Of a stretch of 64,000 bases of DNA, positions 25,454 to 33,010 are shown one piece after another. Below the pieces are notes generated by a model. The model did no database searches, had not been told where the DNA came from, and saw only the letters and a program-made list of their open reading frames with translations. This DNA is from Candidatus Zixiibacteriota bacterium (GTDB lineage Bacteria; Zixibacteria; MSB-5A5; GN15; PGXB01). The stretch spans positions 62,001 to 126,000 of the forward strand of contig JAFGTT010000026.1 in assembly GCA_016933955.1 (NCBI GenBank), read 5' to 3'. Within the stretch, counting starts at the first letter, position 1; each line of letters starts with the position of its first letter. The position numbers and the translations under genes are program-made.

Positions 25454-26210
25454 CGTTTTTTCTCCCGTGAATATGCTGGTCATGGCGAACCAGTCTTCGC
25501 TCACCGCCGTACAACTCCCCTATAAAATCGCTGTCGAGCTCGCAGGTGGGGTGTTCGGAAACGGTCCGGTTGACACAGACCACCCGGCGGATATGCTCGG
25601 AAACCAGGGCCGGGTCATGCGAGACCATCAGAACCGTCAATTTTTGGTTGAGCTTTAAAAGCAGGTCGTTGAGTTCTTTTTCAACCACCAAATCAAGATT
25701 GGCCATCGGCTCATCGAGCACCAGTAAAGCCGGCTCGCAGGCCAGAGCACGGGCAATTAATACCCGGCGCTGTTGACCGCCTGATAGCTCCGAAAACGGA
25801 CGGTTTTTGGATTCCAGTAGAGAAACCTCTCCCAGAGCCTTTTCCGCCGCAAATCGATCATGTTGGCGAAGCGGGCCGAATTTGTGGCTTCCGCCCAAAC
25901 GGCCGATCAAAACGACATCAAGCACCGTCACCGGAAATTGCGGGTCAAGATGAGAAAATTGGGGCATATATCCGATCCGGTCGCGAGCATCATTGGGATT
26001 CTGGCCGAAAACTCTGACCGTCCCCTTCTGCGGTTGCAGAAGTCCCAGAATTAATTTTATCATGGTTGTCTTACCGCCCCCGTTGGGCCCCACCACCCAG
26101 ATAAAATCATTCCGATCAATTACCAGATTGACATTTTCGAGCGCCGGACGACCATTATATGAGAAACTCATATCCTTGATCGAGATGACCGGTTGCTGGT
26201 TATCCGTCAT
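25446..26210 (-). CDS. znuC: Zinc/manganese ABC transporter ATPase, ZnuC-like
   Basis: A 254-residue ATP-binding subunit. Walker A is GPNGGGKTTMIKLILG (residues about 41-56), the Q-loop is YMPQF, the signature is FSELSGGQQRRVLIARAL, Walker B is LLVLDEPMANLD, and the H-loop is LMVSHD. The QF-shaped Q-loop region and AEKALGEVSLLESKNRPFSELSGG match ZnuC/MntB-type importers. ATG 26210 overlaps the binding-protein stop as ATGA, with GAGGGG just upstream; the GTG two codons earlier is less likely. It energises uptake of the metal delivered by the downstream-located permease and the ZnuA-like protein in the same operon. Confidence 0.9.
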   Translation of the reverse strand: MTDNQQPVISIKDMSFSYNGRPALENVNLVIDRNDFIWVVGPNGGGKTTMIKLILGLLQPQKGTVRVFGQNPNDARDRIGYMPQFSHLDPQFPVTVLDVVLIGRLGGSHKFGPLRQHDRFAAEKALGEVSLLESKNRPFSELSGGQQRRVLIARALACEPALLVLDEPMANLDLVVEKELNDLLLKLNQKLTVLMVSHDPALVSEHIRRVVCVNRTVSEHPTCELDSDFIGELYGGERRLVRHDQHIHGRKNGA

Positions 26211-27094
26211 TGCCACCCCTCGGCGAGTGCCTCGGCAATATATTCGAGATTGGCGATATAATCGGCCGCCATTGGATCGATTCGGACGACTTTCCCCCCG
26301 ATGGCATCGGCGACGGCCTGAGCGGTTTTGTCCGAAAACTGCGGCTGAACAAAAATAACCCTGATATTTTTCTTCTGGGCCCGATCGATCAATTCCGTCA
26401 ACTGTTTTGCCCCCGGTTCCTTACCCTCGAATTCAATAGCTGTTTGTTTTAGGCCATAGCGATCGGCGAAATAGCCCAGAACCGGATGAAAAATAAAGAA
26501 CGTCCTGGCCTGAAATGGTGCCAGAATTTCACGAATATGTTGATCGGCCCGGTCAAGTTCACTGATAAAGGTATTCAGATTTTTATCGTAATAAACCGCT
26601 GAGGCGGGGTCAAGTTGCTTCAATTCACGATTGATGGTTGTCGCCATGGTTTTAACAAGATTCGGATCCATCCAGATATGCGGATCATAATTACCGTGGC
26701 CATGGAGGTGATCGTTTTCGTATTCCTCCATAATCCGGGGTTTGATTCCGGTCCGAAGATCAACCATCATGGTATGGGCTAAAATTTGAGACGATTTTTC
26801 CACTAACTGATCCTCAAATGACAGACCGATTCTGAAAAACAAATCGGTTTCCGAAAGACGGGCCAGTTGTTTCGGGGTCGGCTCAAAGGTCTCCGGCGCC
26901 TGCCCCGGAGCCACCATCACCTCGACCTCGACCCTATCCCCGCCCACCTCTTTCACAAAGGACGCCTGAGGCTGAATACTGACCGATACCCTGATTTTCT
27001 CCGCGGCAGAAGTGATACTATTAATCAACGACAGGATTAACACCGAAATCAATGAAATCCTGCGAAATATCATATACAACTCACTCATATTCAT
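26207..27094 (-). CDS. znuA: Zinc-type ABC transporter substrate-binding protein, ZnuA-like
   Basis: A 295-residue periplasmic binding protein of cluster A-I. It has a signal segment (IFRRISLISVLILSLINSITSAAE), then IRVSVSIQPQASFVKEVGGDRVEVEVMVAPGQAPETFEPTP. A His-rich charged loop (DHLHGHGNYDPHIWMDPN), typical of zinc-binding members, follows, then HPVLGYFADRYGLKQTAIEFEGKEPG and the final VVRIDPMAADYIANLE. It captures Zn2+ (or Mn2+) for the ABC importer. The ATG overlaps the stop of the upstream regulator gene by one base (TAATG), so translation is coupled. A later Met before IFRRIS is a possible start. Confidence 0.9.
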   Translation of the reverse strand: MNMSELYMIFRRISLISVLILSLINSITSAAEKIRVSVSIQPQASFVKEVGGDRVEVEVMVAPGQAPETFEPTPKQLARLSETDLFFRIGLSFEDQLVEKSSQILAHTMMVDLRTGIKPRIMEEYENDHLHGHGNYDPHIWMDPNLVKTMATTINRELKQLDPASAVYYDKNLNTFISELDRADQHIREILAPFQARTFFIFHPVLGYFADRYGLKQTAIEFEGKEPGAKQLTELIDRAQKKNIRVIFVQPQFSDKTAQAVADAIGGKVVRIDPMAADYIANLEYIAEALAEGWQ

Positions 27095-27390
27095 TATCGC
27101 TTTCCCTTTCGAGTTCGGCTGCAGACAAGATGGAGTTCATGGCAGTCCCGGCATTCCTCGACGGCATGATCTTTGGCAAATAACTCCCAATGCTCTTTTT
27201 GCGCCGGAGTCATGATTCCGGTTCCCCGGCAAAGCGGGCAGGCCGATTCCAGCGCGTTAAGAACCGCCGTCCGGATAAATTCCGAACGATTGGGAATTCC
27301 TTTCATGGCCTCCAGAAGAGATTTATCGGCTTTGAATGTCACTATTTCCGTTTTATTTTTATTCACATCCTGGTTCCCTGCTTTTTTCAT
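27094..27390 (-). CDS. RHH/CopG-type regulator with C-terminal zinc finger
   Basis: A 98-residue DNA-binding protein. Residues about 13-48 are a ribbon-helix-helix domain (TEIVTFKADKSLLEAMKG, then NRSEFIRTAVLNALE). Residues 50-92 hold a two-pair cysteine cluster: CPLCRGTG and CRDCHELHLVC, a treble-clef-like metal site. It is the first gene of the zinc ABC importer operon and couples into the binding-protein gene by TAATG. The obvious inference is a zinc-sensing repressor: metal in the cysteine cluster would favour binding to the palindrome in its own promoter (27415-27433). It is neither Zur (Fur fold) nor AdcR (MarR fold), so it would be a different kind of zinc regulator. Confidence 0.8.
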   Translation of the reverse strand: MKKAGNQDVNKNKTEIVTFKADKSLLEAMKGIPNRSEFIRTAVLNALESACPLCRGTGIMTPAQKEHWELFAKDHAVEECRDCHELHLVCSRTRKGKR

Positions 27391-27406
27391 ACGAAAATTT
27401 CGATTC

Positions 27407-27436
27407 TAATTATTACAATGTAATACGCATTGTCAA
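27407..27436 (-). promoter_or_regulatory. Promoter and palindromic operator of the zinc operon
   Basis: On the minus strand TTGACA (27431-27436) is followed by an AT-rich -10 region around 27407-27414 (ATAATT or TAATTA, 17-18-base spacing). The inverted repeat ACAATG-N7-CATTGT at 27415-27433 covers the spacer and part of the -35 box, so a bound regulator would block RNA polymerase. RHH dimers typically bind such short dyads. Confidence 0.55.
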
Positions 27437-27474
27437 GAAATTTGGTGATCTTTTTTAAACCGAATTTCAGATTA

Positions 27475-29019
27475 TCATCTGGATTTCGAGTAATAGTCGC
27501 CGACGGCTTTATAATAACCGATTCGGCAGGCTTGTTTGAGATGATATTCCGAGAGTTTGCCGTCGGTTACACGGGACAGGTAATAATGAATAGAACCCTG
27601 GGTTGAATCGCAGACCAGGGACATATAGAACAGGTCGCGGGCTCCCCAATTATTTTTCATAAGGTATTGCCGGTATCCGTCAAGAGCATAACCGATCGAT
27701 TTCCCGATCGCGCTGTTACCGAAATCGGTCTCGCCCAGTCGATGACGGTTAAGATTTACATAACTGAAAAAAGTCGCAGGATAATCTGCCAATCGATAGC
27801 CGGTATTATCCAGGCTGGAAACCACCAATTTGAGATAATCGGAAACCCCGTTCAAACCGATTGAGGATTGATTCAGATGAGTAATTATATCCTGATTCAA
27901 TGAATCAAAATGATCCGATGCGACCCAGGTGGTTCGGGGAGTCATGATCGAGCTGATATCGGAAACATGGATGGCCCCCAGAAGATGCCCGATCTCATGT
28001 AATAACAATTGACCATTAAGTAAACCCTTCCATTCCCACTCGGCACTATCGGGGGGAATCAGATCAGCCATCATCATGGTTCTCCGTCCCAGATCCGAAA
28101 GACCTATCCGGGTAACCTGATCGGCGAGATAAAAACGCTCCGGATCCAGCGGTCGGATGATGGCAACGGTTATGGTATCGCCGTGACGGGGCCGGCAACC
28201 CGCAAAAGAATCAAAAATGGTTCCAAGCTGATTTATTGGTATCGGCTCAGCCGACGATTTTTCCTCGCGGCAGATATTAAGTCCGAAACCGAACTGGCGA
28301 CGGAGTGACCGAGAGGCATACTCGCAGGCCGCATAGACAGTACTGTCTATCCCGCCACGGCTATCGAATAGAGCCGAATCAACCACCAGACAGACCGGCA
28401 GATCGTCCCGGCCATTTTCGATCCGTCGTCCATATGTGGGAAGAAATTCAAGGGCTTCTGCTATTACACGCCTGATAACAAAATCGGGCGATTCAGGATA
28501 AGTCATTTCTTCCGGAAAATATCCAGCCTCGGTTTTTTTCACCCATTCTCCTCTCGCCTTTGCTCCTGACTTCTTTTCCCGAATTAATTTTTCGCCATCG
28601 GTCAGATCATACAGCCGAACGGTCATGGTCAAATCCAGATAACCATGATAATTTTCTTTCCCCTGACCATTGCCGTTAATTGTATGGATTTTACCGCTAC
28701 GGAAAGATGCCTTGATATCAACATTCATCAGATAACGAAACTCACTGTTCGACAGACGATTCATATTGACGGGTAATTCTCTCGTGGAGTCACCGGAAAT
28801 TATTTCAAATTCCCACCCCTTAAGCCAGAGAAGATAATCAAAATGATTAGCCAGGCAGTAATTGAGATTCTCCCAGTTAAATTCGCCGATTCCGGAAATA
28901 TCACCCAGATTCAGATTAAGAGCGATTTTGCCGGGGGGAAAATCAGAAATACCATCGTCGGCCGGGACGGGAGTGACCGCCATCAGTGCAAGAAATATCG
29001 AAAATAAAAATCTTATCAT
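27475..29019 (-). CDS. Secreted metzincin-type metalloprotease
   Basis: A 514-residue exported protein. It has a signal peptide MIRFLFSIFLALMAVTPVPA. The first 180 residues are a beta-rich domain without recognisable motifs. At residues 341-351 it has HEIGHLLGAIH, the HExxHxxGxxH zinc site of metzincins, followed 8 residues later by SSIMTPR, a Met-turn. A C-terminal helical part (residues 400-514) contains TPR-like strings (ARDLFYMSLVCDST, YYKAVGDYY). This makes it a metallopeptidase of the archaemetzincin/M12-like group acting in the periplasm or outside; the substrate is unknown. ATG 29019 is chosen over an ORF start 36 bases upstream because the signal peptide begins there. It diverges from the TPR lipoprotein gene with 62 bases between. 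Confidence 0.75.
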   Translation of the reverse strand: MIRFLFSIFLALMAVTPVPADDGISDFPPGKIALNLNLGDISGIGEFNWENLNYCLANHFDYLLWLKGWEFEIISGDSTRELPVNMNRLSNSEFRYLMNVDIKASFRSGKIHTINGNGQGKENYHGYLDLTMTVRLYDLTDGEKLIREKKSGAKARGEWVKKTEAGYFPEEMTYPESPDFVIRRVIAEALEFLPTYGRRIENGRDDLPVCLVVDSALFDSRGGIDSTVYAACEYASRSLRRQFGFGLNICREEKSSAEPIPINQLGTIFDSFAGCRPRHGDTITVAIIRPLDPERFYLADQVTRIGLSDLGRRTMMMADLIPPDSAEWEWKGLLNGQLLLHEIGHLLGAIHVSDISSIMTPRTTWVASDHFDSLNQDIITHLNQSSIGLNGVSDYLKLVVSSLDNTGYRLADYPATFFSYVNLNRHRLGETDFGNSAIGKSIGYALDGYRQYLMKNNWGARDLFYMSLVCDSTQGSIHYYLSRVTDGKLSEYHLKQACRIGYYKAVGDYYSKSR

Positions 29020-29044
29020 CTTAATTAAAATGACGCAATCAGGC

Positions 29045-29073
29045 TTGAAAATCAAGTCGCTTTTGGGTATTAT
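29045..29073 (+). promoter_or_regulatory. Promoter set for near-leaderless transcription of the TPR lipoprotein
   Basis: TTGAAA (29045-29050), 17 bases, TATTAT (29068-29073). The ATG at 29082 lies only 8 bases beyond the -10 box, so transcription should begin at or next to the start codon. There is no room for a normal ribosome binding site. Confidence 0.6.
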
Positions 29074-29081
29074 ACGAAGGT

Positions 29082-29945
29082 ATGAAAAATCGGATGGTAC
29101 TAATATCGATATTCTTGGCGGTCACAACCATCCTTTTAATAGGCGGAGGTTGCGGCAGGAGTGAAGATGAGGCGCGGCGCCTCAAACAGGAAGGTAATCT
29201 GGCTCTGCAATCGGGTGATACCGATCGGGCCCTGAAGCTGTTTAAAGAAGGTCTGGAAATAAGATCGTCCGACCGCGATTTTCTCTTTAATATCGGAATC
29301 TGTTTTAAGCGGCTCGATATTCTCGACTCGGCCCTGGTTTATTTCCGCCACACGCGGATTTTATATCCGCGGGATCCCGAGGTTAACCGGGAACTGATCC
29401 ACCTTTGCCCCATCTACGGCGACTATGACTGCGCCATCAATGCCATCGCCATGCTGGTAAGTATGGGTGACAACGAACAACTCTACTGGAGCCGCCTGGC
29501 GGAATTGTACTACCGGAAAAATGAATATGGCATGGCGGTAAAATACTACAAGCTGATCCTGGCCGATAATCCCGATGATTGGAACGCTTACCTGTCTCTC
29601 TCAACTACTCTGGCCCAGATGGGTAAAACTGAGGAGTCCAATGATTTCCTCCAGGCCCATATCGACCGGTTCGGCCCCTCGGCGGAAGCCTACACCAATA
29701 TGGCCGTCAATTTTATCACTTTGAAAAATATCCAACAAGCCGAGCAGTGTTTCCGTAAATCGCTGGCCTTGAATCCCGAAAAAATCCCGGTCTGGATCAA
29801 TCTGGCCAATGTGCTTTCGGAACAGAAAGATATGGCGAAAAAACGTGAGGCCCTGGAAATTTACAAAAAATATCGCCAGCAAACCCCGAAATTCTATAAT
29901 CTTGATTCGCTTATTCCCGCCCTCGAACAGGAAATCAGTCAGTGA
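29082..29945 (+). CDS. TPR-repeat lipoprotein
   Basis: A 287-residue predicted lipoprotein with lipobox LIGGGC (Cys24). The mature part is a continuous TPR solenoid of about seven repeats, beginning ARRLKQEGNLALQSGDTDRALKLF-like and ending AKKREALEIYKKYRQQTPKFYN. Typical positions (W/L-x2-L-G/A-Y, then A...P) are visible in LYWSRLAELYYRKNEYGMAVKYY and AYTNMAVNFITLKN. It is probably an envelope scaffold or assembly factor; no more specific family is evident. The start is ATG 29082, which follows a promoter -10 box by only 8 bases (see the promoter entry). It diverges from the metzincin gene, and a long leader for the polysaccharide cluster follows. Confidence 0.8.
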   Translation: MKNRMVLISIFLAVTTILLIGGGCGRSEDEARRLKQEGNLALQSGDTDRALKLFKEGLEIRSSDRDFLFNIGICFKRLDILDSALVYFRHTRILYPRDPEVNRELIHLCPIYGDYDCAINAIAMLVSMGDNEQLYWSRLAELYYRKNEYGMAVKYYKLILADNPDDWNAYLSLSTTLAQMGKTEESNDFLQAHIDRFGPSAEAYTNMAVNFITLKNIQQAEQCFRKSLALNPEKIPVWINLANVLSEQKDMAKKREALEIYKKYRQQTPKFYNLDSLIPALEQEISQ

Positions 29946-30031
29946 TTTTATTTGCCGGTTAAGTGACTGCATAATCAACTGGTCGGATTATTTGACATTA
30001 TTATAAGCCAATGCCTTTCAATAGTTTTTTA

Positions 30032-30061
30032 TTGACTTGGGGTCATTCCCTAACGTAATAA
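30032..30061 (+). promoter_or_regulatory. Candidate promoter of polysaccharide operon
   Basis: TTGACT (30032-30037), 18 bases, TAATAA (30056-30061). If used, the transcript carries a leader of more than 240 bases that includes the paired region at 30112-30216. Confidence 0.4.
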
Positions 30062-30111
30062 TATAGATTAAATGACAGCGGGATGTTGTCGTATGAGCGG
30101 TAATGTTTAGC

Positions 30112-30216
30112 ATATCGGCCTTAATGCCGAAGTAAAGCGGTAAGGCTATGAGTAAAATATCACCGGGATTAGCAAACACGCATGGCTTAACGCTTATAGT
30201 TTAATGGGGCCGATAT
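30112..30216 (+). ncRNA. Candidate structured leader RNA with alternative folds
   Basis: Two folds exclude each other. Fold A: ATATCGGCC (30112-30120) pairs perfectly with GGCCGATAT (30208-30216), enclosing a second stem between AAGCGGTAAGGC (30135-30146) and GGCTTAACGCTT (30184-30195), ten pairs with two mismatches. Fold B: GCCTTA (30118-30123) pairs with TAAGGC (30141-30146), extended by CCG/CGG, using bases from both stems of fold A. Such competition is typical of riboswitches and attenuators. It matches no riboswitch class I know by its conserved core. It sits ahead of the seven-gene polysaccharide operon. Confidence 0.45.
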
Positions 30217-30372
30217 AGGGAGTGCATCGGATAAAAAAGGCCGCTGGGATTGATTTTCCGGTCTGTCGCCGATGCCCGAGGCGACGTTGCGTCGCATAGG
30301 GGAAATATATAATTCATGGATGAACGCCATTCATATAATAACCGGGACGGGGCATCAAAGGAGCCCGGTTTC

Positions 30373-31656
30373 ATGAAGAATCTTACGGGGCGATTTAATA
30401 GTGGCGGGAAAACAAGACTTATTGAAAATTTCATTTCACTGTCATTTCTGCGCGGCATCAATTACATTTTGCCTCTAATCACCCTTCCTTATCTGACACG
30501 CATCCTGGGAGTCGAAAAATTCGGGCTGGTTATGTTCGCCCAGGCCTTCGTCTGGTATTTCATGAATATTTCCGATTATGGCTTTTATCTTTCGGCTACC
30601 CGGGAAATTGCCGTTAATCGCGATGATCGCAACGCGGTGGATATAATTTTCAGCAGTGTTATATTTATCAAACTGGCCCTGGCTACAGCCGGGTTCCTTT
30701 CTCTGGGCGTCATTGTTTTTGCCTTTGCAAAATTCCGTCCCGACTGGATATTGTACCTGACAACTTATGGCATGGTCTTCGGCTATACTATCTTCCCGGA
30801 ATGGTTCTTCCAGGGGATGGAGCGGATGAAATACATCACTATCATCAATCTGACCGCAAAATCGCTGTTCACCATTTCCATTTTCATTTTTGTCCGAAGG
30901 GCGGCCGACTACAATCTGGTGCCGATCCTCAATTCTCTTGGTTTTCTGGTTGCCGGGTTAATCGGTTTGACGGTTGCTTTTCGTCAATTCAAGGTCAGGC
31001 TTTTCTGGCCGGGGATGGAAAATATAAAAGGGCGTCTGAAAGACGGATTCCACATTTTCATTACCGGTTTGATGCCGCAGCTTTATAATAACTCGGCAAC
31101 CTTCATCCTGGGATTATTGACCAATAATATTCTGGTCGGCTACTATGCCGCGGCCTCCAAAGTTATGGAAGCTCTAAATTCGATTATATATATCATTTCG
31201 CAGACCTTTTTCCCCTATTTGAATCGGCAGTTATCCGATCACAGGAGCTTTCGTAATATCATTATCGGAACCGGATTGATAATTTCAGTATTTGTTTTCT
31301 GGCAGGCGAGGTTTCTGGTTGGCGTCATTTTTGGAGCCGGTTATGAATCCTCTATAATATTGCTCCGCATCCTTTCCTTCAGTCCAATCCTGATTGCCAT
31401 TATTGTCTGTTATGGCACCAATTATCTGCTGATTATCAAGGAGGATCGGCTTTATCTTAAAATTACCATGACCGCTTCACTGGCCGGATTCGCTTCGGCC
31501 TGGTTCCTTATCCCTTGGCTGGGTCATATCGGGGCCGCGATAAATATTGTTCTGGCCAGAGGCCTCCTTGCCGGGCTCACTTTCCGGGCCACCCGCCGTT
31601 TTTCTTCGACCAGAATGGAGGTTGCAAACAATGCTGAAGCTGCAAAAGTACATTAG
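30373..31656 (+). CDS. wzx: Wzx-type oligosaccharide flippase
   Basis: A 427-residue polytopic membrane protein with about twelve helices, of the polysaccharide-transport branch of the MOP superfamily. Family strings are LSFLRGINYILPLITLPYLTRILG at TM1, VEKFGLVMFAQAFVWYF, the loop GYTIFPEWFFQGMERMKYIT typical of RfbX/Wzx, and YYAAASKVMEALNS. Wzx flips undecaprenyl-diphosphate-linked repeat units from the cytoplasmic to the periplasmic face. ATG 30373 is preferred because AAAGGAG lies 9 bases upstream; ATG 30316 would add a hydrophilic 19-residue start with a poor site. It is the first gene of a compact cluster (Wzx, CapK-like, AsnB, GT4, ligase, Wzz, GT4) and overlaps the next gene. Confidence 0.85.
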   Translation: MKNLTGRFNSGGKTRLIENFISLSFLRGINYILPLITLPYLTRILGVEKFGLVMFAQAFVWYFMNISDYGFYLSATREIAVNRDDRNAVDIIFSSVIFIKLALATAGFLSLGVIVFAFAKFRPDWILYLTTYGMVFGYTIFPEWFFQGMERMKYITIINLTAKSLFTISIFIFVRRAADYNLVPILNSLGFLVAGLIGLTVAFRQFKVRLFWPGMENIKGRLKDGFHIFITGLMPQLYNNSATFILGLLTNNILVGYYAAASKVMEALNSIIYIISQTFFPYLNRQLSDHRSFRNIIIGTGLIISVFVFWQARFLVGVIFGAGYESSIILLRILSFSPILIAIIVCYGTNYLLIIKEDRLYLKITMTASLAGFASAWFLIPWLGHIGAAINIVLARGLLAGLTFRATRRFSSTRMEVANNAEAAKVH

Positions 31657-33010
31657 AAAAATATATTTCCGTAATAAAACCCGAATCATAAATGATTACC
31701 GCATACTTAAAGCCAATCAATCGCTTTCTCTTTCAGAACTGAATCATCGACAACTCGTCAGATTGAACAATCTACTCGACCATACTTATCACCATGTTCC
31801 GTATTATCGGGAGTTGTTCAGTAAAAATGGCCTGGTGATCAATGGACGAATACAATTGCAATCGCTTGCGGAATTAGCTCAGATACCGTTTTTAACCAAG
31901 GACATTATCCGGGATACCGGCGAAAATCTCCGGGCCGATGATCATGTAACCCGTAAGTCGTTTATTAACTCCTCCGGTGGCTCTACCGGTCAGCCGGTGG
32001 TTATGCGCCAGGATGAAGCCTATACCATCGCCGACACCGCCAATTTGCTTCTCCTTAAAGACTGGCGCGGAGTCGATCCGTTTGACAGTGAGATTTTTAT
32101 CTGGGGCGCCGAGCGTGATACCTTTGGAGGGAAAAAGCCGTTGTCGATGCGGATTGCGGATTTCCTGCGTAATCGAATAATTTTGAGTAGTTTCAGGATG
32201 ACCGATAGCGATAAACGGGAGTTCATCGAATTACTCAACCACCATCGTCCGGCCATGATTCGCACCTATGCCGATTCAATATATGAATTGGCTCGTTTTA
32301 TCCGTGAACACAATCTCAGGATAGCCCCTCAGCATCTGATACATACGGCGGCGAGTAATCTCCATGATTTCATGCGGCGGGATATTGAACAAGTTTTCCA
32401 ATGTCCGGTTTTCAATCATTACGGCGGGCGCGAGGTGGGCGCCATCGCTTCCGAATGTCCGGCCCATGATGGATTGCATATCATGATGGAGCATAATTTG
32501 CTGGAAGTTGTCGGTCCCGATGGGCAACCATGCCGGTCCGGAGACGAGGGAGAAATCGTCGTCACCAATCTGAACAATTATTCCACGCCGCTTATTCGTT
32601 ACCGGATCGGTGACCTGGGGATTATGAAAGAGTACGAACCCTGTCCGTGCGGATGTAATTATCCCCGGCTCCAGAAGGTTATCGGCCGGGTCACCGATGT
32701 TTTCAAAAACTCCAAAGGGCATACCATCTTCCCGGAATATTTCATTCGTTTAATCCGCCTGTTAAACCATAATGGTGGCATTAGGAAATTTCAATTTATC
32801 CAGAATGACAGGAACCGTATCACGGTAAAAATAAAGAGCTCAGGTGCCATTTCCCGGTTGACCCTCGATGAAATTACCGGAAAAATCCGTCTTGCCATGG
32901 GCGATGATTGTCAGGTCGATTTTGATTTTGTCGATCAAATTGAAGCCACTGCCTCGGGTAAATATCGCTTTACTATTTCGGAATACGATGAAAGTGAAAC
33001 CCTAAGATAA
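31631..33010 (+). CDS. CapK/PaaK-like AMP-forming ligase
   Basis: A 459-residue ANL-superfamily enzyme resembling phenylacetate-CoA ligase, of the CapK branch found in capsule and exopolysaccharide clusters. Visible motifs are NSSGGSTGQPVVM (the phosphate loop, about residues 113-125), HYGGREVGAIASEC (the adenine/acid-binding motif), NNYSTPLIRYRIGDLG, and VIGRVTDVF of the hinge. Cysteines in CPCGCNYPRL form a probable zinc knuckle seen in this branch. It would activate a carboxylic acid as an acyl-AMP, perhaps for transfer to a sugar or amine; the acceptor is unknown. The start is ATG 31631 with GGAGG 9 bases upstream, overlapping the end of wzx by 26 bases. Its stop overlaps the AsnB start (TAATG). 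Confidence 0.85.
   Translation: MLKLQKYIRKIYFRNKTRIINDYRILKANQSLSLSELNHRQLVRLNNLLDHTYHHVPYYRELFSKNGLVINGRIQLQSLAELAQIPFLTKDIIRDTGENLRADDHVTRKSFINSSGGSTGQPVVMRQDEAYTIADTANLLLLKDWRGVDPFDSEIFIWGAERDTFGGKKPLSMRIADFLRNRIILSSFRMTDSDKREFIELLNHHRPAMIRTYADSIYELARFIREHNLRIAPQHLIHTAASNLHDFMRRDIEQVFQCPVFNHYGGREVGAIASECPAHDGLHIMMEHNLLEVVGPDGQPCRSGDEGEIVVTNLNNYSTPLIRYRIGDLGIMKEYEPCPCGCNYPRLQKVIGRVTDVFKNSKGHTIFPEYFIRLIRLLNHNGGIRKFQFIQNDRNRITVKIKSSGAISRLTLDEITGKIRLAMGDDCQVDFDFVDQIEATASGKYRFTISEYDESETLR

Larger units (their letters stand above)
29946..30372 (+). other. Long untranslated leader before polysaccharide operon
   Basis: About 430 bases without a supported gene. It holds a promoter candidate at 30032-30061, a region with mutually exclusive base pairings at 30112-30216, two AGCGGTAA copies 40 bases apart (30096, 30136), and a GCGAC/GTCGC hairpin at 30281-30295. 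An in-frame ATG at 30316 could extend the flippase upstream, which would shorten the leader. Confidence 0.55.

Noticed and set aside
30172-30206. Short frame GCA AAC ... TAA within the structured leader, reminiscent of a tmRNA tag
   Set aside because: No tRNA-like ends, no CCA and far too little flanking structure for tmRNA.
30112-30216. Assignment of the leader to a known riboswitch (c-di-GMP, cobalamin, TPP)
   Set aside because: None of the conserved core strings of these classes is present.
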